A DNA stretch of 64,000 bases from CAZEKB01 sp964512225 (GTDB lineage Bacteria; Myxococcota_A; UBA796; UBA9615), in the NCBI GenBank assembly GCA_964512225.1, contig CAZEKB010000007.1:35241-99240 (forward strand), read 5' to 3'. Within the stretch, counting starts at the first letter, position 1, and the number at the start of each line of letters is the position of its first letter. Of this stretch, positions 8,296-16,346 are shown in pieces. The notes under the pieces are model-generated. The model was given only the letters and a program-made list of their open reading frames with translations, did no database searches and was not told the DNA's origin. The position numbers were made by a program, and so were the translations under genes.

Positions 8296-9456
8296 ATGGC
8301 GTCTCCCCACCCCAGCTACCCCGCCGACGGCGTCTGCCGACCCGACGCGCTCCCCGACGACCTCGTCCGGGTGATGGACGCCGCGGGCGAGCTCGTGGGC
8401 GACCCCCTCCTCGACGACGACGAGCTGCTCGCGCTCTACCGGCACATGCTGCAGCAGCGCTTCATCGACGAGCGGATGCTCACGCTGCAGCGCCAGGGCC
8501 GCATCGGCTTCTACGGCGCGTGCACGGGGCAGGAGGGCAGCGTGTTCGGCGCGGCGGCGGGCGTCGAGCCGACGGACTGGGTGGTCCCCGCGCTCCGCGA
8601 GGCGGGGATCCTGCTGTACCGCGGGCTGCCCCTGGCCACCTACTTCAACCAGCTGCTCGGCAACGCCGCAGACATCACGCAGGGCCGTCAGATGCCGTGC
8701 CACCCCCCCGGCGGCGGCTTCCACTACGTGACCATGTCGTCGGTGATCGCGAACCACATCCCCCAGGCGAACGGCCTCGCCCTCGCGGGCAAGCTGCGCA
8801 CGGACGGGCGCGTCACCCTCTGCTTCATGGGCGACGGCGCCACCTCCGAGGGCGACTTCCACGTGGGCCTCAACGTCGCCGCGGTGCAGCAGCTGCCCGT
8901 CGTGTTCTTCTGCCAGAACAACCAGTGGTCGATCTCCGTCCCGGTCGCGGGGCAGACGGCCGCGCTCACGCTCGCGTCGCGGGCCAAGGGCTACGGGATG
9001 CCGGGCGTCCGCGTCGACGGCAACGACGTGCTCGCCGTCCAGAAGGTCACCCGCGAGGCCGCGGACAAGGCGCGCGCGGGCGGCGGCCCCACCTTCATCG
9101 AGGCCCTGACCTACCGCCTCGGCGCCCACACGACCTCGGACGACCCCACCCGCTATCGCGACGAGTCCGTGACCGACGAGTGGTGGGCAGTGGAGCCCCT
9201 CACCCGCGTGCGTCGGTACCTCACGAAGAAGGGCCTGTGGTCCGACGACGACCAGGACGGCGTGGAGCAGGAGGTCGACGCGCGGATCCGTTCCACGTGG
9301 AAGGAGGTCGAGGACATCCCGCCCCCGGACCTCAAGGCGATCTTCGAGGCGACCTTCGCCGAGCTCACCCCGCAGCAGCAGGAGCAGTACGAGGGCCTCG
9401 TGCGCAACCAGGAGTGGGCCGCGAAGAAGGGCCACGTACGCAAGCGCGGGCATTGA
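8296..9456 (+). CDS. pdhA: pyruvate dehydrogenase E1 component, alpha subunit
   Basis: This 386-residue thiamine-diphosphate enzyme subunit decarboxylates a 2-oxo acid (pyruvate or branched-chain) and passes the acyl group to E2 lipoyl. It shows GFYGACTGQEG, the ThDP/Mg motif GDGATSEGDFH (about residue 179) through QNNQW (about 207), and YRLGAHTTSDDPTRYR, typical of the Firmicutes-type PdhA/BCKDH alpha family. The C-terminal helix TPQQQEQYEGL also fits PdhA. ATG 8296 is chosen over an upstream TTG because of the promoter next to it. There is no E1 beta, E2 or E3 gene beside it; the nearest E1 is the fused protein at 14073. Pyruvate versus branched-chain substrate is not certain. Confidence 0.88.
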   Translation: MASPHPSYPADGVCRPDALPDDLVRVMDAAGELVGDPLLDDDELLALYRHMLQQRFIDERMLTLQRQGRIGFYGACTGQEGSVFGAAAGVEPTDWVVPALREAGILLYRGLPLATYFNQLLGNAADITQGRQMPCHPPGGGFHYVTMSSVIANHIPQANGLALAGKLRTDGRVTLCFMGDGATSEGDFHVGLNVAAVQQLPVVFFCQNNQWSISVPVAGQTAALTLASRAKGYGMPGVRVDGNDVLAVQKVTREAADKARAGGGPTFIEALTYRLGAHTTSDDPTRYRDESVTDEWWAVEPLTRVRRYLTKKGLWSDDDQDGVEQEVDARIRSTWKEVEDIPPPDLKAIFEATFAELTPQQQEQYEGLVRNQEWAAKKGHVRKRGH

Positions 9457-9469
9457 CCTCGGCGGACGC

Positions 9470-9475
9470 TACGAT
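9470..9475 (+). promoter_or_regulatory. -10 box (TACGAT) for a leaderless transcript
   Basis: TACGAT ends exactly six bases (GACCGC) before ATG 9482, with no Shine-Dalgarno. The same TACGAT-N6-start layout occurs before the methyltransferase gene at 50058. Confidence 0.5.
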
Positions 9476-9481
9476 GACCGC

Positions 9482-11092
9482 ATGAAGCGGTTCGTGCCGA
9501 TCGTCCTCCTCGTCGCCTGCGGCTGCAGCGAGACGGGGGTGAGCGTCGCCGACGACGACGACGCGGCCCCGATCGACGACGACGACGCGGTCCTCGACGA
9601 CGACGACGCGGTCCCGGACGACGACGACGACGACGCGGCCCCCACCTGCACGGACCGCCTCGAGCCGAACGACGACGCGGACGGTGCGTCGACCCTCGAC
9701 CCCGACAACTATTCCGGGCTGTGGGCGTGCCCCGACGAGGACGACTGGTTCCGCCTCGACCTGCGGGTGTTCGACACGTTCCTCTTCGACGCATTCGCCG
9801 ACGGACAACACGGCGACATCGACCTGTTCATCTACGACGACGAGGGCACGCTGCTCGCGTCGTCGGCCGAGAAGGAGGGCGACGAGCACCTCGTATTCGT
9901 GGCCCCGGACACCGGCGTGTACTACGCCGTCGTGACGCTCACGACCGACCACGGGGACGAGGGCGCCGAGTACCTGCTCAACCTCCAGATCGACCCCGCG
10001 TACTGCGTTCAGGACCCGTGGGAGCCCAACCCGACGTTCACCCAGGCCCCGTTCATCTTCCCCCACCCGTGGTGGAACCAGGTGGTCTGCCCCGACGACG
10101 AGGACTGGTACGAGACGGCCCAGTGGGCCGGGCCGCTGCTCCAGATCTGGGCCTTCTTCGATCCCGCCGAGGGCGACATCAACCTCTCGCTGCACGACGG
10201 CACCACGGGCGAGCTCCTGGTCGAGTCCACCGGCACCGGGGGCGAGGAGTACGTCGAGTGGCTGACCGTCGACGGGCCGCCGTACTCCTTCCGCGTCTGG
10301 CACGAGCAGGACGGCGGCCGGTACTTCGGCAACGTCTACGACCTGCTGATCGAGCAGACGTACCCCGACGGCTGCGCGCGCGACGCGTTCGAGTTCAACG
10401 ACGGCCAGGGCTGGGCGTGGCCGATCGGGACGGGCTCGTACCCGGGTCTGCAGGCCTGCGCGAGCGACGCGGACTGGTTCAAGATCGTCGGCACCGCCGG
10501 CGACGAGCTGGTCGTCGAGGTGCCCTGGGACGACGCCGAGGGCGGGCTGGACGTGGGCCTGCACGACAGCACGGGGGCCCCCCTGGGCACGGTCACCGCG
10601 GGCGCGGCCTCGACCCTCGTGGAGTACACGATGCCCACGAACGGCGACGTCTTCCTCGAGGTGCTCCTCGGGAACGACGTGGGCTCCGTGTCGGGCACGT
10701 CCTACAGCCTGGAGGTCACGGGGCAGTCGCCCGTCTGCTACCCGGACACCTGGGAGCCCAACAACCACCTCGGGCAGGCGGCGGGGCTCGGTCTGGACCC
10801 GTACGTCGGGCTGTCGCTGTGCTCGGACGACGACTGGTTCAACCGGCTCGTGGTCCAGGACGATACGTTCACCGTCACCGTCAACCACGATCCCGCCGAC
10901 GGCGAGCTCGCGCTCCGCCTCTACGACGGGGGGGGCGGCATGCTCACGTTCTCGGCCTCGGGCACCGGCTCGGAGACCGTCAGCTACACGCCGGAGATCA
11001 CCCAGTTCGTCTACGTGGAGATCGAGTTCGTGGCCGACGGCGGCGCGCTGCCCGGCTTCCTGTACGACCTCACCGCAAGCACGAGCCCCTGA
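9482..11092 (+). CDS. lipoprotein with four PPC-like domains
   Basis: This 536-residue secreted lipoprotein has a short signal peptide (VPIVLLVACGC), then an acidic linker of four DDDD-type blocks. Four related beta-sandwich units follow. Each starts with an EPN-like motif and has a C-x3-5-DWF core: LEPNDDAD...CPDEDDWF, WEPNPTF...CPDDEDWY, FEFNDGQG...CASDADWF and WEPNNHLG...CSDDDWF. These match the bacterial pre-peptidase C-terminal (PPC) family, which is usually attached to secreted enzymes or surface proteins. No catalytic domain is present here, so it is probably a surface binding or structural protein. Confidence 0.82.
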   Translation: MKRFVPIVLLVACGCSETGVSVADDDDAAPIDDDDAVLDDDDAVPDDDDDDAAPTCTDRLEPNDDADGASTLDPDNYSGLWACPDEDDWFRLDLRVFDTFLFDAFADGQHGDIDLFIYDDEGTLLASSAEKEGDEHLVFVAPDTGVYYAVVTLTTDHGDEGAEYLLNLQIDPAYCVQDPWEPNPTFTQAPFIFPHPWWNQVVCPDDEDWYETAQWAGPLLQIWAFFDPAEGDINLSLHDGTTGELLVESTGTGGEEYVEWLTVDGPPYSFRVWHEQDGGRYFGNVYDLLIEQTYPDGCARDAFEFNDGQGWAWPIGTGSYPGLQACASDADWFKIVGTAGDELVVEVPWDDAEGGLDVGLHDSTGAPLGTVTAGAASTLVEYTMPTNGDVFLEVLLGNDVGSVSGTSYSLEVTGQSPVCYPDTWEPNNHLGQAAGLGLDPYVGLSLCSDDDWFNRLVVQDDTFTVTVNHDPADGELALRLYDGGGGMLTFSASGTGSETVSYTPEITQFVYVEIEFVADGGALPGFLYDLTASTSP

Positions 11093-11106
11093 CCCGGCCT
11101 CCGGTA

Positions 11107-11112
11107 TATCCT
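11107..11112 (+). promoter_or_regulatory. -10 box (TATCCT) for a leaderless transcript
   Basis: TATCCT (inside GGTATATCCT) ends six bases (CGGGAC) before ATG 11119. It lies only 15 bases after the PPC-lipoprotein stop, which suggests the EF-hand gene is transcribed on its own. Confidence 0.5.
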
Positions 11113-11118
11113 CGGGAC

Positions 11119-11559
11119 ATGGACGATCGACAGCTCGCGAACAGCCTCGTAGACCGCCTCTTCAAGAAGATGGACCTCGACGGGAACGGACGCATCTCCC
11201 TGGACGAGATGACGCACGTGTTGCTCGGCCTGGGCATCGAAGGAGCCCGGGAGATCGCCGAAGCGACGATGGCCACGGGGGACACGGATCGCTCCGGGGA
11301 CCTCGACCGCGACGAGTTCGCGGTGGTCATCGGCACCCTCGAGAGCACGGCCATCGGCATCGGCTTCAAGCTGCTGTTCGCCGCCTTCGACACCGACGAC
11401 GACGGACACATCGACTCCGACGAGCTGCAGCGTCTGTTCCTCTTCCTGGACATCGCCGTCAGCCCCGACGAGCGCAAGCAGCTGTTCACTCGGGTGGACG
11501 CCGACGGCAACGGGCGGATGAGCATCGACGAGGTCAAGGAGGCCCTGGCCCGCTACTGA
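11119..11559 (+). CDS. calmodulin-like protein with four EF-hands
   Basis: This 146-residue cytoplasmic protein has four canonical 12-residue EF-hand loops: DLDGNGRISLDE (19-30), DTDRSGDLDRDE (55-66), DTDDDGHIDSDE (91-102) and DADGNGRMSIDE (127-138). Each has acidic residues at positions 1, 3 and 12 and Gly at position 6. The loops are exactly 36 residues apart, and the total length is within a few residues of eukaryotic calmodulin (148-149). It should bind up to four calcium ions. It has no signal peptide. It ends in a 7-base convergent overlap with the GH26-like gene. Targets are unknown. Confidence 0.9.
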   Translation: MDDRQLANSLVDRLFKKMDLDGNGRISLDEMTHVLLGLGIEGAREIAEATMATGDTDRSGDLDRDEFAVVIGTLESTAIGIGFKLLFAAFDTDDDGHIDSDELQRLFLFLDIAVSPDERKQLFTRVDADGNGRMSIDEVKEALARY

Positions 11560-12746
11560 CGCAGGGTCGGCTCCGTGACGAAGAACGGGTCGGCGGCGCC
11601 CGCCCGGAAGGCCTCGAGGCCGTCGTCCTCGGCGGTCAGGTCGTAGTCCCGCGTCTGGTACCAGTTGATCCAGCGGACGCTCGCGTAGTCGGGGTCCCGC
11701 AGCGTGTCGAACATGTCCTCGAGCCACTCGGCGATGCCGTCGGAGTCGTCGGGGCTCCGACCGGACGCGTGCGTGCCGAACTCGACGACGCCGATGGGCA
11801 CGGTCTCGCTCAGCGCCTCCAGGTCCGGGAGGTTGTCGTCGAGGACAGTGCGGAACGGGGTCCAGGGGTCGTCGCGGTCCTCCTGGCCGTACATCGACGT
11901 GCCGATCCAGTCGACGTAGTCGTCGCCCGGGTAGTAGTTGGCCATCGAGTTCCACTCCTGCAGCTCCGACGGCAGGTCCGTGGGGTCGATGGAGTCGTAG
12001 TGCAGCAGCCACGTGACGTTGTCGGCCCCCCGGGCGCGGAAGAGGTCGACGATGTGGCGCCAGGCGTCCACGAAGCGCTCGGGCCCGTCGGGCTTCGTGT
12101 CGTCGCCGTAGCCGTCCAGGACCGCGCCCCCGTTGTAGATGCCGTTGCAGGTGTACTGCACCCCGCTGAACTCGCTGCACAGCTCGAGGACGATCGCGCC
12201 CCCGAAGGCGGCGGCGTCGTCCGCGAACGCCTCGAACTCGGCGTCGAAGGCGCCGTCGATCACGCGCTGCAGCCCGAACTCGGCGTCCTCGGCCTCGGGG
12301 GGCACGTCCAGGGGGTCGACGTCCTCGGTGAGCGGATAGCCGCCCGCGATGACCCGGCGCGGCCAGTCGGTCTGCGTGCTGCGCGGGTTCCAGCGGAGCA
12401 TCGGGAGCTTGCCCGCGGCGGCCGCCGAGTCCATGCACGCCCAGGGGAAGACGATCCCCGCGTTGGCGTCGGTGCCGAAGTCCGAAGGCGACTCCCAGTC
12501 GTCGACGCACCAGGCCACGAACGACTCGGCTGCCTGGGCCTCGAACTCCGCGATCGCCTCGTCGTTCACGGCCCCGCACGGCTCGATGGGGTCGAGGACC
12601 ACCGACAGGTACGCGCCGACGTCGGGGGGTACCAGCGCGCCCTCGTAGGCGGGCGCGGGGGGATCGGCGAACCGGGGGCAGTCGTCCACGCCGTCGTCGC
12701 ATCCCAGGCACCACACGAGGAGCGCCGCCGGGAGGTGAGGTCGCAC
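11553..12746 (-). CDS. GH26-like glycoside hydrolase lipoprotein (beta-mannanase fold)
   Basis: This protein has 397 residues from GTG 12746. A short signal peptide (LPAALLVWCLGC) gives a lipidated Cys. The rest fits the GH26 endo-beta-mannanase fold: AIVLELCSEFSG, RFVDAWRHIVDLFRARGADNVTWLLH, YYPGDDYVDWIGTSMYG and PIGVVEFGTHASG near the C-terminus. Glu residues in the SEFSG and VEFGTH motifs are candidates for acid/base and nucleophile, though the usual acid/base context is altered, so activity is unsure. I prefer GTG 12746 to the longer start at 12794 because GATACT ends six bases before it and because the lipobox then lies at the right distance. Confidence 0.65.
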   Translation of the reverse strand: MRPHLPAALLVWCLGCDDGVDDCPRFADPPAPAYEGALVPPDVGAYLSVVLDPIEPCGAVNDEAIAEFEAQAAESFVAWCVDDWESPSDFGTDANAGIVFPWACMDSAAAAGKLPMLRWNPRSTQTDWPRRVIAGGYPLTEDVDPLDVPPEAEDAEFGLQRVIDGAFDAEFEAFADDAAAFGGAIVLELCSEFSGVQYTCNGIYNGGAVLDGYGDDTKPDGPERFVDAWRHIVDLFRARGADNVTWLLHYDSIDPTDLPSELQEWNSMANYYPGDDYVDWIGTSMYGQEDRDDPWTPFRTVLDDNLPDLEALSETVPIGVVEFGTHASGRSPDDSDGIAEWLEDMFDTLRDPDYASVRWINWYQTRDYDLTAEDDGLEAFRAGAADPFFVTEPTLRQ

Positions 12747-12752
12747 GGCCCC

Positions 12753-12758
12753 AGTATC
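12753..12758 (-). promoter_or_regulatory. -10 box (GATACT) for a leaderless transcript
   Basis: Read on the minus strand, GATACT ends six bases (GGGGCC) before GTG 12746, with no Shine-Dalgarno. It supports that start. Confidence 0.4.
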
Positions 12759-12802
12759 CCCCGCTCCTTGCGATTCGGCTCGGAGTGCCCACACTCACGA
12801 CC

Positions 12803-13684
12803 ATGAGCGACTATCCCACCGCGCCTCGCACGGCCCCGCAGCGCCCCGCACGCCCCCGGAAGAAGGCTGGCGGGCTGGCCAAGCTCGCCCCGATCGCGGC
12901 GCTGGCGGCGGTGGTGCTGGGCAAGGCGAAGTGGCTCGTCGCGGGCGCCAAGTTCCTGAAGTTCAAGACGCTCATCACGATGGTGCTGTCGGTCGGCGCC
13001 TACTCGCTGATCTTCGGATGGAAGTTCTCGGTCGGCTTCGTGCTGCTGATCTTCGTCCACGAGATGGGCCACGCCCTCGCGCTGCGGCAGCAGGGCATCC
13101 CCGCGGGGGCGCCGGTCTTCGTGCCGTTCATGGGCGCCGTCATCGCCATGAAGGGCCGCCCCCGCGACGCGTGGGTCGAGGCGATCGTCGGCATCGGCGG
13201 CCCGCTGCTCGGCACAGCGGGGGCCGCCGTCGCGCTCCTGATCGCGATCGCGACCGACTCCCTCATCTGGTACGCCCTGGCCTCGAGCGGGTTCCTCATC
13301 AACCTGTTCAACATGATCCCCATCAGCCCCCTCGACGGCGGCCGCATCGCGGGCGCGATCAGCCGCTGGTTCTGGGTCCTCGGCTACGGGATCGGGGTGC
13401 CGCTCTTCCTCGCTACGGGCTCGCCCATCCTCGCGCTGATCCTGTTCCTGGGCCTGTTCACGCTGTACCGGATGTGGAAGGCGCCCGTCGCCGGCTACTA
13501 CGACATCAGCCCCGGCAAGCGGGCCGCGATGGCGGGCGCCTACTTCGCGTCCCTCGCGATCATGGTCCTGGGCATGACCGCGGCGGAGGTCCCGCTCGAG
13601 GGGGTCGTGAGCACCGCCGAGCTCGCGTCCGGCGCCGCGATCTACACCCTGGGCGGCCTGCTCCCCGGCCTCCGTCGCCGCTGA
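12803..13684 (+). CDS. site-2 protease family (M50) membrane metalloprotease
   Basis: This 293-residue integral membrane protein has the zinc motif HEMGH (residues 86-90) at the end of a membrane segment. A second metal-site motif, SPLDGGR (about 175-181), takes the place of the usual NPDG. At least five hydrophobic segments are visible. The N-terminal 35 residues are basic and Pro-rich and lie in the cytoplasm. Family members cut substrates inside the membrane, often anti-sigma factors. No obvious substrate lies next to it; the anti-sigma factor in this window is at 24076. ATG 12803 is chosen over GTG 12785, which would sit in the divergent promoter region. Confidence 0.9.
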   Translation: MSDYPTAPRTAPQRPARPRKKAGGLAKLAPIAALAAVVLGKAKWLVAGAKFLKFKTLITMVLSVGAYSLIFGWKFSVGFVLLIFVHEMGHALALRQQGIPAGAPVFVPFMGAVIAMKGRPRDAWVEAIVGIGGPLLGTAGAAVALLIAIATDSLIWYALASSGFLINLFNMIPISPLDGGRIAGAISRWFWVLGYGIGVPLFLATGSPILALILFLGLFTLYRMWKAPVAGYYDISPGKRAAMAGAYFASLAIMVLGMTAAEVPLEGVVSTAELASGAAIYTLGGLLPGLRRR

Positions 13685-13727
13685 GCGGTCCCCGGTAGCG
13701 GCACGCTCCGCAGCTCCCGAGCCCGAC

Positions 13728-13823
13728 GCCTCCCCTCCAACCTGGAGGGCTCGCCCCGCCGCGGCTCCGCTCGCCGCGCTCGCTCCCCGACGCCGCGCGG
13801 CGCGACCCTCCAGGCGGGGAGGC
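13728..13823. repeat. nested inverted repeat, strongly structured
   Basis: The arms GCCTCCCC (13728-13735) and GGGGAGGC (13816-13823) are perfect complements. Inside them TGGAGGG (13743-13749) pairs with CCCTCCA (13806-13812). CCCTCCA also occurs at 13733-13739, where it can pair with 13743-13749 in a smaller alternative hairpin. The 56-base centre is GC-only palindromic sequence (CGCCGCGCGGCG at 13791). It is not followed by a T-tract, so it is not a standard terminator. It looks like a dispersed extragenic palindrome. Confidence 0.6.
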
Positions 13824-13861
13824 TCCGTGGTCGGCCCCGCATGCCCCCCTCGGACTCGTGT

Positions 13862-13880
13862 CCGAGACAGCGCGTCTCGG
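13862..13880. repeat. hairpin GAGAC-AGCGC-GTCTC
   Basis: CCGAGAC (13862-13868) pairs perfectly with GTCTCGG (13874-13880). The 15-base core matches the hairpin repeats at 57267-57281 and 63919-63984, with both arms changed together (A to G and T to C). A second small hairpin (CGGAC-TTCT-GTCCG) follows at about 13902-13915. Confidence 0.5.
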
Positions 13881-14072
13881 GCGTCTCGAACCGCCCGATT
13901 CCGGACTTCTGTCCGACATCGGTGCCCTCGAGCTCCCGGCCTCGATCGGGGGGACAGGCCGCCAACAGGAGCAGGGTGAGGAGGACCGGGAGAAGAAGGA
14001 CGGTCGACCCGCGCTTCATTCCTGCATTGGACCACGCGGATCGGATATCTTCCGGGCCCTTTCGGAGACCCC

Positions 14073-16289
14073 ATGGCGAAGAAGACCCCGGTCGCCCCCG
14101 AGCTCACGAACGACGAACTGATCCAGGCCTATCGGGTGGCCGTGCGGAACCGCTCGATGGACGAGCGCATCGTGCGTCTGATCTCCCAGGGCAAGGTCAA
14201 GTTCGCGATCTACGGACCCGGCGAGGAGATCCAGGCCACGGCCACCGCCCTCGGCTGGTTCAAGGCGACCGGCGGGGAGAACGTCGGCATCGGGCCGCAC
14301 TACCGCAGCGGCACCCTCTCCGCCATGTGGACCGAGCTCCACGGCAGGCAGGGCTTCGTCAAGGACGTCATCCGCCAGCAGCTGTGCAAGGTGACCGACC
14401 CCATGAGCGGCGGGCGCCAGATGGTGAACCACCTCGAAGACCTCGAGCGCGGGATCCTGCCCGGGCAGTCGCCCCTGGGCATGAACCTCGGCAAGGCCGC
14501 GGGCTGGGTGAAGGCCATGCGCATCCAGGGGGCGGACAAGCCCTTCGCGGCGGGCATCATCGGCGACGGCTCCACCGCGGAGATCGACACCCACGACGCC
14601 ATGAACGCCATCTCCGTGTGGGACCTGCCGATGGTCCTCGTGGTCACGGACAACGGCGTCGCGATCAGCACCGAGCCGTCGGACGGGCGCGGCATCAAGG
14701 ACTTCGCGGCCTACGCGAAGGCCTTCGGGCTGAAGCACTTCACGTGCGACGGCAAGGACTTCACGGCCTGCTACCGGACCGCGTTCGACGTCGCGACCTA
14801 CGTGCGCGAGTCCCAGCGCGGGGCCGTCTGGCACATCCGCGACCTGCCGCGGCTCAACGGTCACAGCTCGGCCGGCAACTACCGCTTCGACCTGGAGCAG
14901 CCCGACCCGATCCTCATCTTCGGCCGCGAGCTGGTCGATCGCGGCGTACTCGAAGAAGCCGACATCTGCCGGCGCACCGAAGGCACGGGCGCCGACTACT
15001 TCGCCCACCACGACCTCGGCCGGATCATGGGCGAGGAGGACGCGCAGGTGGCGGCGTGGTTCAAGGAGGTCGAGGCCGAGCCCGAGCCCGAGCTCGACTC
15101 GATCCACGACCACATCCGTCCGCCGATCCCGGCGGTGACCGAGCCCGCCGACCTCGCGTCGCGCCCCACCACTGCGGTGACGTACGCGGGCGCCCTCCGC
15201 ATCGCCATGCGCCGCATCCTCGACAGCCGCCCGTCGGCGATCTGGGGGCAGGACGTGGGCAAGCTCGGCGGCGTCATGCAGGCCACCGCGGGCCTCAAGA
15301 AGCTCTACGACGACCGGGTGATCGACGCCCCGATCAACGAGCCGCTCATCGTGGGGACGGCCGTCGGCGCCGCCCTCGCGCCCGGCTTCACGGCCATGCC
15401 GGAGATCCAGTTCGGCGACTACAGCCTCAACGCGTACCATTGGCTGGTGCACATGGGGAACCTGTACTGGTCGTCCATGGGCAAGGTGAAGGCGTCCGTG
15501 ATCCTGCGCATGCCCACGGACCCCTTCGGCGGCGGGGCCATCTATCACTCGATGTCCCTGGACGGCTTCTTCACGCCGATCCCGGGGCTCGTGATCGTCA
15601 TGCCGAGCACGTCCTACGACGCCTACGGGCTGATGCAGTCCGCGGCCGAGTACGGCGGGCCCGTGGTCGTACTCGAGCCGAAGTACTGCTACCGACGGAC
15701 GCTCGGGCCGGCGTTCCCCGACGAGCCCGACCCGTCGGACAAGGCCGCGGTGAAGGCGCTGCGGGACCACGTGCGTCGCGGCGGGATCCCCGAGGTCGGC
15801 GAGGGCGTGAAGGTCCCGCTGGGCAAGGGCATCGTGCGCCGCGAGGGCAGCGACCTGACGCTCGTGGGCTGGGGTCGCGGGGCCCTGTTCGGCCTGGACG
15901 CCGCGGCGGAGCTGGCGAACGAAGGCCTCGACGTCGAGGTCATCGACCTGCGCACGCTCGTCCCCCCGGACATCGACCTCGTGATGGCGTCGGTGGCCCG
16001 CACCGGTCGCCTCGTGGTCGCCGCCGACGACCGCCCCTTCGGCGGCTTCCACCGCGAGATCCAGGCGCAGGTCGTGGAGGCGATGCCGGGGGTGCCCACC
16101 GTCGCCGTGGGGATGGAGAACGTGCCCGCGATCGCCCAGAACGAAGAGCTGGAGCACCACACCGCGATCAGCCCCGCGAAGATCGTCGCCGCCTGCCGCG
16201 GCGTGCTCGGGCTGTCCGCCCGCCAGGCCGCCGCGGGCGCCGGGCTCGGCGGCTGGAACTGGATCCCCTCGCGCTACTTCGTGGGCTGA
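14073..16289 (+). CDS. fused 2-oxo acid dehydrogenase E1 alpha-beta
   Basis: This 738-residue single chain joins the two E1 subunits. Residues 1-345 are E1 alpha-like, with SMDERIVRLISQGKVKF and the ThDP motif GDGSTAEIDTH (about 164) through VTDNGVAIS. Residues about 365-738 are E1 beta-like, with QDVGKLGGVMQATAGL, DAPINEPLIVGTAVGAAL, FGGGAIYHSMSLDG and the C-terminal transketolase-like domain (VIDLRTLVPPDIDLV). It should decarboxylate a 2-oxo acid, probably branched-chain or aryl, and acylate a lipoyl E2 encoded elsewhere. A Shine-Dalgarno (CGGAG) lies five bases before the ATG. A TATCTT -10-like box is at 14046, about 21 bases upstream, so this mRNA has a short leader. Confidence 0.9.
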   Translation: MAKKTPVAPELTNDELIQAYRVAVRNRSMDERIVRLISQGKVKFAIYGPGEEIQATATALGWFKATGGENVGIGPHYRSGTLSAMWTELHGRQGFVKDVIRQQLCKVTDPMSGGRQMVNHLEDLERGILPGQSPLGMNLGKAAGWVKAMRIQGADKPFAAGIIGDGSTAEIDTHDAMNAISVWDLPMVLVVTDNGVAISTEPSDGRGIKDFAAYAKAFGLKHFTCDGKDFTACYRTAFDVATYVRESQRGAVWHIRDLPRLNGHSSAGNYRFDLEQPDPILIFGRELVDRGVLEEADICRRTEGTGADYFAHHDLGRIMGEEDAQVAAWFKEVEAEPEPELDSIHDHIRPPIPAVTEPADLASRPTTAVTYAGALRIAMRRILDSRPSAIWGQDVGKLGGVMQATAGLKKLYDDRVIDAPINEPLIVGTAVGAALAPGFTAMPEIQFGDYSLNAYHWLVHMGNLYWSSMGKVKASVILRMPTDPFGGGAIYHSMSLDGFFTPIPGLVIVMPSTSYDAYGLMQSAAEYGGPVVVLEPKYCYRRTLGPAFPDEPDPSDKAAVKALRDHVRRGGIPEVGEGVKVPLGKGIVRREGSDLTLVGWGRGALFGLDAAAELANEGLDVEVIDLRTLVPPDIDLVMASVARTGRLVVAADDRPFGGFHREIQAQVVEAMPGVPTVAVGMENVPAIAQNEELEHHTAISPAKIVAACRGVLGLSARQAAAGAGLGGWNWIPSRYFVG

Positions 16290-16346
16290 ATCCGCCGCCG
16301 GGGGCCCTGGCTCCGACGTCGAGGAGACTCTAGTCTCGAACCGACC

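Larger units (their letters stand above)
13642..14019 (-). pseudogene. lipoprotein N-terminus running into a structured repeat region
   Basis: The leftward ORF starts at 14019 with a clear lipoprotein signal (MKRGSTVLLLPVL, lipobox LLAAC). Minus-strand TCCAAT ends six bases before the ATG, so expression is plausible. After about 50 residues the translation becomes Arg-rich with no domain character. It passes through the inverted repeats at 13728-13880 and runs 43 bases into the end of the M50 gene. The likely reading is a short lipoprotein gene whose 3' part was lost or replaced by repeat DNA. It could also be a genuine short lipoprotein. The rest of the 388-base gap holds only the repeats and the E1 leader. 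Confidence 0.35.

Noticed and set aside
9453..9458. TTGACC as the -35 for the PPC-lipoprotein promoter
   Set aside because: Only 11 bases separate it from the TACGAT box, too short for a normal sigma70 promoter.
12747..12794. Longer N-terminus for the GH26-like protein from 12794
   Set aside because: It would push the lipobox too far from the start and cover the promoter region between the divergent genes; GTG 12746 with GATACT upstream fits better.
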